A DNA stretch of 64,000 nucleotides. Source: Fulvivirgaceae bacterium JP3-4 (GTDB lineage: Bacteria; Bacteroidota; Bacteroidia; Cytophagales; Cyclobacteriaceae). Of this stretch, positions 26,026-33,063 are shown piece after piece. Position numbers and translations under genes: made by a program. The stretch covers positions 868,001-932,000 of the forward strand of contig JARKND010000005.1 of NCBI GenBank assembly GCA_029309925.1. Reading direction: 5' to 3'. The notes under the pieces are model-generated. The model was not told the origin of the DNA, ran no database searches, and saw nothing but the letters and a program-made list of their open reading frames with translations. Each line of letters opens with the position of its first letter. Position 1 is the stretch's first letter.

Positions 26026-27084
26026 TTAAACACTAATTGACCTTTTCGAATCAGTTTTATCTTTCAAATATTTCCTTTTGTATTGCGCAGCTTTTAAGTA
26101 TGCCTCTCCCCTTTTCACGACAGCCGCAATCCTCAGAAGAATTTTACTTCTAATCGCGTTTATAACAGACATTTTTGGTTTGCCCTCCTTGACTTTGCGA
26201 TCATAATATTTCCTGAATTCACCACCCTTCTTTATCCCTTGCAGAGCAGCAAGATGAATCAAGGCCTTTAACTTCTTATTTGCAACTCGACTCACTTTCG
26301 ATTTGCCCTTCACGCTACGGCCTGAGGAATGTTGAAATGGCGCGCATCCACAGTAACAAACCAGTTGCCGACCAGTAGTAAATGAGGTGAAATTCCGAGT
26401 AGCACAAACCAGGCTCCCAGCAATGATGGAACCGATCCCCGGAATAGTTGTGATCAAGTCGACTTTACGCTGTATATCATTACTGCTTGCGATTGTCTTC
26501 TGAATTTCCTTCTCAAGATCTTTGACCGATAGTTCGACTTGCTGCACGGTGTCTGCCTGCATCTTGTTGAGGTATGCTACATATTTCTTTGTTAGAAAAA
26601 ACATTTTATCATTCACGGGTTTTTTGAGCATCCATTCAATTTTTCTGAAGCGTTCGCGCATTGATAAGAGGTCTTTTAGTTGGAGTATCGTGGGATTCGG
26701 TTTATCCCAAATGTGAAGCTTATCAACGTTTCGAATGGAGTACTCCATAATCCGCTTTGCATCAAGCTTGTCAGTTTTGCCCCTTTGAATTCCTAACGAC
26801 CTCTTGATGCGTAAAGCATTCTCCTGACAGATTCGGCAACCTTGTGCCGTCAAATATTTAATCAGTGGACGCGAATACGTTCCAATATGCTCAAATGTGA
26901 CCAGCGTTTTCTTTCCCAGTGTGATTCCGCCTTTTTTAAGAACCTTCTTAAGCGTCTTCAGGTCTTCAGGGTCATTGTCAAGTCTAAACTCCAATGGTTT
27001 GTCTGTTGATTCAGGCACAATCGCAGCGAAATCGAGCCAACCTTTGCTGATGTCGATTCCAATAAAGTTTTTTATTTCTGACAT
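26026..27084 (-). CDS. IS110-family transposase
   Basis: A 352-residue recombinase. The N-terminal DEDD RuvC-like domain begins FIGIDISKGWLDF, with later acidic positions in TDKLDAKRIMEY. The C-terminal Transposase_20 domain has TTIPGIGSIIAG (helix-hairpin-helix-like) and YCGCAPFQHSSGRSVKGKSKVS, including the conserved serine now known to act as nucleophile in this family. Length is in the usual 330-400 range and no frameshift is seen, so the protein may be active. It lies between the RAYT remnant and a small membrane gene and has no cargo. Confidence 0.93.
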   Translation of the reverse strand: MSEIKNFIGIDISKGWLDFAAIVPESTDKPLEFRLDNDPEDLKTLKKVLKKGGITLGKKTLVTFEHIGTYSRPLIKYLTAQGCRICQENALRIKRSLGIQRGKTDKLDAKRIMEYSIRNVDKLHIWDKPNPTILQLKDLLSMRERFRKIEWMLKKPVNDKMFFLTKKYVAYLNKMQADTVQQVELSVKDLEKEIQKTIASSNDIQRKVDLITTIPGIGSIIAGSLVCATRNFTSFTTGRQLVCYCGCAPFQHSSGRSVKGKSKVSRVANKKLKALIHLAALQGIKKGGEFRKYYDRKVKEGKPKMSVINAIRSKILLRIAAVVKRGEAYLKAAQYKRKYLKDKTDSKRSISV

Positions 27085-27205
27085 AGCTTTTAGAATTTAA
27101 TGGTGCGAGTAGCAAGTATATTATTGCCGGATCTCTATAATTTAATCAATAACCTAATGCACTGTCAAGCGTTGCAACGCTGACTTAATGGGTTGTCAAC
27201 CCTTA
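27085..27205 (-). other. Structured non-coding flank of the IS110 element, bridge-RNA candidate
   Basis: Upstream of the transposase start are two tight palindromes, AGCGTTGCAACGCT (27168-27181) and GGGTTG-T-CAACCC (27190-27202), separated by 8 bases. In the IS110 group the bridge RNA is made from the flank upstream of the transposase. The remaining 27205-27358 shows nothing recognisable. Whether this is the RNA cannot be decided by eye. Confidence 0.35.
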
Positions 27206-27358
27206 ATGCTCGAAATGAAAGAAGTTTGAATGAAGAGGAAACCGGAAAAAAAAGTAGGGCTACTTGTCACCACAAATTGTTCTGCTCGCCCTTGTTGTGT
27301 GTCCGCATGGCCATGCGCCCGATATCACCGACAAGCGCACTGAAGATGGGCTTTCAAC

Positions 27359-27484
27359 TTAGCTTGCGAGTATCAACGCCATAAAAAGAAGGAAGGTCAA
27401 TACTATTATCACTGCAATAGTTGAAATCGGTTTGTCATCAGGAACACCGAGTATCATTCCAACAAAATCTTTGATCACTTTCAT
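27359..27484 (-). CDS. Very small single-span membrane protein
   Basis: A 41-residue frame with ATG at 27484 and stop at 27359. It has a short amphipathic N-terminus (MKVIKDFVGMILGVPDDKP) and one hydrophobic segment (TIAVIIVLTFLLFMALILA) ending two residues before the C-terminus. It is not similar to anything I recognise. A REP-like repeat lies just upstream (27501-27560) and the IS110 flank just downstream. Small single-span proteins in defence islands can be toxins, but nothing here proves it. Confidence 0.45.
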   Translation of the reverse strand: MKVIKDFVGMILGVPDDKPISTIAVIIVLTFLLFMALILAS

Positions 27485-27488
27485 TCAC

Positions 27489-27560
27489 TCTTATCCGCCC
27501 GGGTTGGAGTTATTCACCAACCCGCCTACACACTGTCAATCATATCACGACCGCGAAGGA
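27489..27560. repeat. REP-like dispersed repeat with hairpin, copy B
   Basis: TCCGCCCGGGTTGG...CCAACCC (hairpin arms 27501-27507 and 27517-27523) is followed by CGCCTACACACTGTCAATCATATCACGACCGCGAAG, which matches 23472-23505 with few changes. 27561-27800 shows no gene. Confidence 0.6.
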
Positions 27561-27800
27561 ATGGAGCTTGGTTAACCAATCTTGCAGCGTGCTCGGTTAA
27601 ATTGTGATCGATGTCAATGGCGAAAGAACACGCTAATTATTTCACGGGGAGGTGGCTGGAGTGGAAAGCGATTAGCAAGATGACCTGCATCAAACAAATT
27701 ATCTTCGATAGCTACAATACGATCAATCCTGCTGGAGTTCACAAATGAGGAGCCGAAAATGATTCAAATTTTGTAAAATGCTACTCTAACTCATATAGCT

Positions 27801-28523
27801 ATGGCCAAATTCCTGGACACGCAGGGAGTATCCTACTACCTCAAACAACTCATCGATGACGCGAAAGACAAGCTTTATTTGATTAGCCCATATCTTCAGT
27901 TAAATAATCAATTGAAATTGGCCCTCGCAGATCGTGCAAAATTCCGAATTGATATCATTTTGATCTATGGCAAGGTTGCCGATTTAAACCCTGAAGATAG
28001 TGAGTGGCTTCAGAGTCTGCCTGATATTAAGTTGTTGTTTCACAAAGACCTTCACGCGAAGTGCTATTTCAATGAGAAGGAGGCAATAATTACCTCTATG
28101 AATTTGTACATGTTCTCGCAGCAGAATAATGTGGAGATGGGCATTTATGTTTCCAAGGATGAAGATCAGGCACTGTACGAGCAAATTCACAAGGAGGTTG
28201 ATAAAATAAAACGCGGAAGCGAACATCGAACGATCTCCATTCAGAAAGTGGAGAAAAAAGACGAAAAAGGGAAGCAAAATGACCAGCGTGACGCAAAAGC
28301 GCCTACTCAATATTTTTCAGCAACAGCGTTATCTAAAGAACTTGGTATTAATACCAAAGAGCTTTTTTCAACTCTCGAAAAATTTCAGTGGATCAAACGA
28401 AAGAATGATGACTGGGAATTGACAAGCGTTGGAAGGAACAAAGGCGCACAAATTAAGAAGGGGCAGTATGGAGAGTACATCGCCTGGCCGGATTCGATCA
28501 TTTCAGAAATTATAAAAAAATGA
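27801..28523 (+). CDS. Phospholipase D-family nuclease-like protein
   Basis: A 240-residue protein. Residues about 8-150 form a PLD-like domain with one HKD-type motif, LHAKCYF (H85, K87), followed by IITSMN (S99, N101) where the family has the GSxN element. Single-HKD PLD proteins act as homodimeric nucleases or phosphodiesterases. A Lys-rich linker (about 150-165) leads to a C-terminal winged-helix-like domain (TALSKELGINTKELFSTLEKFQWI). The stop overlaps the start of the next gene (ATGA), so the two are translated together. A nuclease with a DNA-binding tail beside an RNase-like partner suggests a defence or toxin module; this is inference. Confidence 0.8.
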   Translation: MAKFLDTQGVSYYLKQLIDDAKDKLYLISPYLQLNNQLKLALADRAKFRIDIILIYGKVADLNPEDSEWLQSLPDIKLLFHKDLHAKCYFNEKEAIITSMNLYMFSQQNNVEMGIYVSKDEDQALYEQIHKEVDKIKRGSEHRTISIQKVEKKDEKGKQNDQRDAKAPTQYFSATALSKELGINTKELFSTLEKFQWIKRKNDDWELTSVGRNKGAQIKKGQYGEYIAWPDSIISEIIKK

Positions 28524-29221
28524 TCGCAGCCGCTCCGAAATTGTACACCCTTGGAACAGTCAAGACGGCTCAGCCGGATTTTGGATTTATCCAAGTTCAG
28601 GACTCGGATCAATTGCTATACTTTAAGCAGCCTCAAAATCCGTTTCGAGTAGGTGATCGCGCAGTCTTTAATGTGAATCATTCCGGGTCCAACGTGTGGG
28701 CAACTCGAATTCAAAAAGCAATAGTCCGAACAAATCTCCACGGACTTCAATTCGTAAATCCATTCAAGTCAACTCATATCCATGAGGGAACAAAAAAATA
28801 CCTAGCGCGTATTCTGGATACAATTTCTTCTTGGGAAAGTGCGGAGCTGCGAACGCAAACACACTTTGAGGAGGTGGTAGGCTTGTGCAATTGCGTTGAG
28901 ACCAATTCAAGTGATGTAGTTTCATTCCACATTCGAAAAGATCGAACGGGACACAGCCGATTTGTTCACCATCGGTCGGGTATTCCGTGTCGCAGCATCA
29001 CAACAATCCTTGAGCGCCATGAAAATTTCTTTCAAATCAAAACGTGCTATATCGGACAGGTGTCTTTTCCAGAACCCTATTCTCCTCTTGCAGGTCAAGA
29101 CGCATTCGAATACTGGATGAACCATGCTTTTGTGATTGGGAGTGAATCCGTTCGTGAAAATACTGGGGTGCACGAGTGTCCGTGGCAGCTAAATCAGCAA
29201 GCTCTTTGCGACTTAAAATAA
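28520..29221 (+). CDS. Cold-shock-like domain fused to a putative BECR-fold RNase (toxin-like)
   Basis: A 233-residue protein. Residues about 8-66 resemble a cold-shock/OB domain (LGTVKTAQPDFGFIQV, then RVGDRAVFNV). The C-terminal part, about 110-208, has a pattern I associate with small RNase toxins of the barnase/EndoU/colicin-like (BECR) fold: H137 and R139, HSRF (145-148), SITTIL (159-164), IKTCYIG (173-179) and a final EYWMNHAFVIG. The order of His, Arg, Ser and Thr fits that group, but no family name can be given by eye. It overlaps the PLD-like gene by 4 bases. A nucleic-acid-binding N-terminus joined to an RNase domain would target RNA. Confidence 0.68.
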   Translation: MIAAAPKLYTLGTVKTAQPDFGFIQVQDSDQLLYFKQPQNPFRVGDRAVFNVNHSGSNVWATRIQKAIVRTNLHGLQFVNPFKSTHIHEGTKKYLARILDTISSWESAELRTQTHFEEVVGLCNCVETNSSDVVSFHIRKDRTGHSRFVHHRSGIPCRSITTILERHENFFQIKTCYIGQVSFPEPYSPLAGQDAFEYWMNHAFVIGSESVRENTGVHECPWQLNQQALCDLK

Positions 29222-29307
29222 GATTTCGGTAGCGGATGATTCGAACTTCAATGTTTGAAGGCAGGTTCGGGGATAACATCTGGTAAAAATAAACAAAAGC
29301 AAAAAAA

Positions 29308-29544
29308 ATGAGCGTATTGATAAGTTTGCATGTTGCAGATTTTCATGAGTTCCACAAAAAGGTTCAGGGGAATCCAAAGATATTAATCTGCGAAGCTGGT
29401 TTCAGTTTCAGGATTCTTGAGCCCCTAAACCTCAGCGGAAAAGAGTCCCGTCCGTTGTCACAGGATGAGATAGCAAGAACTTATTCAAGGTATAAGGGCT
29501 ACTGGACTCATGTCGGCATAGGGAAAACTGCCGACCAAAAATGA
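29308..29544 (+). CDS. Small hypothetical protein
   Basis: A 78-residue frame starting MSVLISLHVADFHEFHKKV, preceded by an A-rich stretch. It has no signal peptide or membrane helix and a mixed alpha/beta composition. I recognise no family. It is on the same strand 86 bases after the RNase-like gene and could be a small partner or antitoxin, or a spurious frame; base composition gives no clear decision. Confidence 0.4.
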   Translation: MSVLISLHVADFHEFHKKVQGNPKILICEAGFSFRILEPLNLSGKESRPLSQDEIARTYSRYKGYWTHVGIGKTADQK

Positions 29545-29912
29545 TCTGTTCTATTATTTATCGGCTTCGTGAGGTAACGGATTTCCTAACCATTCTTCTC
29601 CCGATCCAAAGTAGCAGAACAACCGCTGCTGTCATCAAGACAAAAGCCAGGCCGGGACCGATCCAAAAACCAGTTCATCGCTTGACCCCGAGTTTCTAGG
29701 CGGCTGTCCCGGACTGTTTTGAAATTACACCACGATCAACAGTTCAAACACGACTGCAACGTAGATGTAGCCAATTAGTTTTTTACCATGGGGATAGGAT
29801 TTTAATCGATATTTGAAATAGCCGATTTATTCAGAGATCTTCAATGAAACTGTTGGTGTTGCGATCTCGTCTGCCTGGAATGCTCGGGTTGTGTGATGCA
29901 TTGACGATAGCA
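29545..29912. other. Intergenic region with a membrane-protein fragment
   Basis: On the minus strand a frame ending at 29558 encodes one hydrophobic segment (LAFVLMTAAVVLLLWIGRRMV) but has no start codon before an upstream stop, so it looks like a leftover of a small membrane protein. Nothing else is recognisable here. Confidence 0.3.
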
Positions 29913-30527
29913 TCAGTTCAATTGAAGTTTATCCTTTAGAATAGTCTTGAGAGTGCTGTAAAGAACCTCAGCATACCATTCATAGAACGTTACACGCTTG
30001 TGAACATTTGGATCTCTTTTATCGAAGATCGCGAAATAACGATAATATTCTTTTAGAGCGAGGTGGTCCCAGGTGATCTCATGAGGAGGGTTTTCAAAAA
30101 TCAATTTATCGGATGTCATCTTTAATCCTGGCATTTCTAGAAATCCGTCAGCATAAAACACATCGAGGACCTGATTTATTTTATCTAGCAGAAAATGTTT
30201 TCCGATACCTGTACTGATTTCGCTGTAGGTTTGTCCATAGTTTTTTGACTTCCAAAGATACTGGCAAAAGCGAATGGGAAGAATTTTTCCGTTATCGTAT
30301 TTAATGTCGATGACGTATTGCGTGCCAACTGTCCACATTTCCCACCGAATTCCTTCCACAAGATATTTGACATCTTCAAATGTTTCTCGGGTTATGATAG
30401 TAGAAGCTGCTCCACCTTTGTTTTGATATTCAATTTGATCGGCAGAGATAATTAATTTCCTCGGTTGTGAAAATATTCCGTTTGTTAGAATGTATTCGTG
30501 GGTGTCCGTAGTCATGGGTGCTTCCAA
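29913..30527 (-). CDS. Hypothetical protein downstream of an XRE regulator
   Basis: A 204-residue soluble protein (200 if started at Met5). The first half is beta-rich (LIISADQIEYQNKGG, EMWTVGTQYVIDIKYDNGKILPIRF) and looks like a PH-like or similar small barrel; the second half is helical and aromatic-rich (WDHLALKEYYRYFAIFDKRD). I recognise no family. It begins 4 bases after the stop of the XRE gene, so both are one operon. Regulator plus unknown protein pairs of this size are common in mobile regions. Confidence 0.72.
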   Translation of the reverse strand: MEAPMTTDTHEYILTNGIFSQPRKLIISADQIEYQNKGGAASTIITRETFEDVKYLVEGIRWEMWTVGTQYVIDIKYDNGKILPIRFCQYLWKSKNYGQTYSEISTGIGKHFLLDKINQVLDVFYADGFLEMPGLKMTSDKLIFENPPHEITWDHLALKEYYRYFAIFDKRDPNVHKRVTFYEWYAEVLYSTLKTILKDKLQLN

Positions 30528-30531
30528 CAGT

Positions 30532-30774
30532 TTACTTCAACCACTCAAACTCATAATCTATCAACTCTTTCGGATGCACCCCTAATCCCTTTGCCAATTC
30601 AAAAAGCGTTGTCAAATTTAAATTACACTCATCACTACTTTCCAGTTTGCTGATTTTCGCATGATCCACATCACACAAGTAAGAAAGCTGCCGCTGACTA
30701 ATACCCTTTTCCTCGCGTAAGCGAATGAGATTCTGCCGGAATTTTGCGAGGCGCTTTTTATCTCTGGGTTTCAT
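30532..30774 (-). CDS. XRE-family helix-turn-helix regulator
   Basis: An 80-residue Cro/C1-type regulator with start at 30774 (MKPRDKKRLAKFR); the longer frame to 30840 adds a hydrophobic stretch that does not fit the family. The HTH is LIRLREEKGISQRQLSYLCDVDHAKISKLES, with the recognition helix at about residues 36-45. It probably binds its own promoter and controls itself and the gene 4 bases downstream. No obvious operator palindrome was found upstream. Confidence 0.85.
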   Translation of the reverse strand: MKPRDKKRLAKFRQNLIRLREEKGISQRQLSYLCDVDHAKISKLESSDECNLNLTTLFELAKGLGVHPKELIDYEFEWLK

Positions 30775-30935
30775 CGGTTGCCTGGGGGAAAGCAATCTGA
30801 TTGAAATCAATAAAAATAGTGTTGTCAGAACTACCAACATTGATTTGCATTTACTATCTTCACCTCACAATCCAACAAAGATGCGCGCCAACTCAGGCGT
30901 GGCGGATTCCTATTTTATTAAGTTCAGGAGCGCAC

Positions 30936-31016
30936 AACACCCTGCGGCCTGGGAAGGTGTTTTTGTTTCTCAGAGCTGAGCGTCCTTTCGTTCTTCGGGG
31001 GGATGCTCAGCTTTTT
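30936..31016 (+). terminator. Two tandem terminator-like hairpins
   Basis: Hairpin 1: AACACC/GGTGTT (30936-30961) followed by TTTT. Hairpin 2: AGCTGAGC/GCTCAGCT (30974-31012) followed by TTTT. No plus-strand gene precedes them, so they may end a small unannotated RNA transcribed from about 30850. The rest of 30841-31203 has a heptamer tract (31084-31104) and a CCCGAT...ATCGGG hairpin. Confidence 0.5.
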
Positions 31017-31203
31017 AGATCGCGTTTCTTGTTCCAACGATCACGGATATTATTGCTTCGAAGGGTGGGCTTCGGAGGGAAAAGTCATTAGTCACTGGTC
31101 ACTTCGCAGATCCCGATCGTAGCGTAGCGGGAGCATCGGGAAGTAGAGAAAAGGAATATGGAAAAAGGGAAAAGAAAATCAAACGGGGGGCTTGTTGATC
31201 CTG

Positions 31204-31238
31204 AACGGCCAACAGCCAACAACCAATAGCCAACAGCT
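31204..31238. repeat. Heptamer tract (AGCCAAC type)
   Basis: Five consecutive 7-base words, AACGGCC, AACAGCC, AACAACC, AATAGCC, AACAGCT, end directly before the ATG at 31242. Confidence 0.65.
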
Positions 31239-31241
31239 TTC

Positions 31242-31388
31242 ATGACTCCACTGGAGGAACGTCAGAGAAAAAATCGATTTACGTTTTACATGATACTGCT
31301 TGCGCTGTGTATCCTCATCAGCTTTTGGAGTGGGTACAGGTTGGGCAGGACGGTGGAGAGGTCTGAAATAAAGAGTCAAGCCAGGTAG
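31242..31388 (+). CDS. Small single-span membrane protein
   Basis: A 48-residue frame, MTPLEERQRKNRF then a hydrophobic helix (FYMILLALCILISFW) and a basic tail. The charged start and end with one helix look like a genuine small inner-membrane protein. It follows a heptamer tract and lies between divergently placed hypothetical genes. No function can be given. Confidence 0.4.
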   Translation: MTPLEERQRKNRFTFYMILLALCILISFWSGYRLGRTVERSEIKSQAR

Positions 31389-31404
31389 GTGCTCCTTACT
31401 GGTA

Positions 31405-31998
31405 TCAATTCAATCTTGACGTAAGCAAATTCTGTGTCGCAAATCGAAATAGCTCGCCAGCAACTTTCTGCAGCCTGATGCCTTCCCATTCCTTTACTTG
31501 ATTGTGCCTGCTTATAACAAAATCGTCAATGTCGCGCGTAATTGCGATTGAGTGAAAGCTGAACTGGAATTCAAGGACTTTTATATAAGCACACTTCTCT
31601 GCTAAGTTTATGAAAAATTCAACCTTCGAATTCCAGCCTTTTCCACTTCGGATTGATATCAGATAATTGAGGACGCGGGATATGTTGCCCTTGATCTCCC
31701 TGTAAGACACGACCCCCTTAAACTCATCGCGCTTTATTGCCGCGTTAAGTAAGTTTATTGCACTCAATAAATAAAAAAGGTCCTCTGCGGAATAGATTTT
31801 TCTTTGAACTAGTTGTTTGGCGAATACCACATCTTCAAGTTTTATCACAGTTACGAAATTCTCATCTTTTGAGAAGTCTACGATTTGATTCCTTTTTACT
31901 TGAAGTTTAGCATCCATAGCATTGAACGTTCTATTGGTTAAAGATGAAACGACTGATTGAAAAAGGAAATAAGTAGTTTCTGGTATTTGTACTTCCAA
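31405..31998 (-). CDS. Hypothetical protein
   Basis: A 197-residue soluble protein of unknown family. It is mainly helical with several amphipathic segments (EDLFYLLSAINLLNAAIKRD; EIKGNISRVLNYLISIRSGKGW). No signal peptide, membrane helix, metal motif or catalytic signature is visible. It lies alone on the minus strand, with plus-strand genes on both sides, and no operator or terminator was noticed. Composition is typical of the island. It may be cargo of the mobile region. Confidence 0.65.
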   Translation of the reverse strand: MEVQIPETTYFLFQSVVSSLTNRTFNAMDAKLQVKRNQIVDFSKDENFVTVIKLEDVVFAKQLVQRKIYSAEDLFYLLSAINLLNAAIKRDEFKGVVSYREIKGNISRVLNYLISIRSGKGWNSKVEFFINLAEKCAYIKVLEFQFSFHSIAITRDIDDFVISRHNQVKEWEGIRLQKVAGELFRFATQNLLTSRLN

Positions 31999-32204
31999 GC
32001 CTTAAACTTTCCTCGGTTTCACTCAAATGATGTGACATGAGAAAATACTTTTGTCGATCTTCACATTGCATCAGGAAATCTGAAACACGGTTGCCAACCG
32101 AGTAAAAACACCACGGTGGCAAAACGATGCGGGCTATGCAAGCCAAAAATGTTTAACGCATTCCCGGATTTTTTTCTGTTGCATTAAGATTAAACCAAAA
32201 GTCT

Positions 32205-32774
32205 ATGGCAGAAAAAAACACACCCGAAAACCAAAAATCAGACGCTGAGTATCAGGCAAGAATGAAAAAGGTCTATGCTGACCTTTATTCCAGATACCTG
32301 ATGGAAAAATGGATTGAAGAGGATGAAATTGAATATGAGAAGCGTCAAGCTGCTCAGGCAACTGAGCCCATCCCCAAAGCCAGCCACCCTTCCGAACCCA
32401 ACTCCTCTGAGAAAAATTTAACTGACAACCTTTACGGTCGAAAAACCTTGACGCAAGCTGAGTTCGATGCATGGGCTAAGGAAACATTCGGTGACAAATT
32501 GGTTCCCAACAATTCAGATGACTCATCGAAAGAGGACAAATCGACCGTCAAGTACGAAGTGCGATTCATTTCAAAACCCGCTAAAACTGAAACCCGTGCT
32601 GGAAATCCGCTCTCTCCATTTGCCCCGATAACCAGCGCGGATGTACTTAGATATTTCTGTTCAAAGGCCGCCCTGCGTCTGCGAGAACTGATTCGATTGA
32701 GGGAAGTTACTAGTCACTGGTCATTAGTAACCGGGAAGAAAAAGGAAATGGAAAATAGGATTAAGGAAAAGTGA
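32205..32774 (+). CDS. Hypothetical charged protein whose C-terminus runs into heptamer repeat DNA
   Basis: A 189-residue frame. Residues 1-130 are hydrophilic, Glu/Lys/Asp-rich and probably partly disordered, with a helical start (AEYQARMKKVYADLYSRYLMEKWIEE) and a short FDAWAKETFGDKLV segment. From about residue 165 the sequence (REVTSHWSLVTGKKKEME) is encoded by a copy of the TAGTCACTGGTCATTAGT repeat that is elsewhere intergenic. So either a repeat has displaced the original 3' end or the true stop was lost. No family is recognised. Confidence 0.6.
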   Translation: MAEKNTPENQKSDAEYQARMKKVYADLYSRYLMEKWIEEDEIEYEKRQAAQATEPIPKASHPSEPNSSEKNLTDNLYGRKTLTQAEFDAWAKETFGDKLVPNNSDDSSKEDKSTVKYEVRFISKPAKTETRAGNPLSPFAPITSADVLRYFCSKAALRLRELIRLREVTSHWSLVTGKKKEMENRIKEK

Positions 32775-32775
32775 A

Positions 32776-32996
32776 GTCCCTTAGCACCCAACACGTAACA
32801 CGCAACACCTAACACAGTCAACACCAAACACCCAACACGTAACACCAAACGTCTAACCCGTAACACCTTAACCCGCAACACCCAACACCCAACACCTAAC
32901 ACGGAACATCTAACCCGCAACCCACAACCCGTAACAACTTAACACGTAACACGCAAACCCAACCCGTAACACCGAACACGCAACACGCAACACGAT
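32776..32996. repeat. Long degenerate heptamer tract (AACACNN type)
   Basis: About 220 bases of 7-base words such as CCCAACA, CGTAACA, CGCAACA, CCTAACA, with occasional 8- or 9-base slips. It has a strong strand bias (almost no G or T outside the variable positions). It lies between the charged-protein gene and the esterase gene and includes no coding frame. Confidence 0.85.
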
Positions 32997-33063
32997 AATG
33001 ATCCGTTGTGATTTGCCTTTCCGACCTTTGATCTCGTACATTAGTCTTACAAAGCTGCACACC

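Larger units (their letters stand above)
25850..27205 (-). mobile_element. IS110-family insertion element (ends not defined)
   Basis: The transposase gene at 26026-27084 defines the element. IS110 elements lack terminal inverted repeats and leave little or no target duplication, so the ends given are only estimates covering both structured non-coding flanks. The downstream flank (25785-26025) has no gene. Recombination of this family is guided by a structured non-coding RNA from one of the flanks. Confidence 0.45.

Noticed and set aside
32776-32996. Possible CRISPR array in the AACAC-rich region
   Set aside because: Units are 7 bases with no separate repeat and spacer structure, and no cas genes are present.
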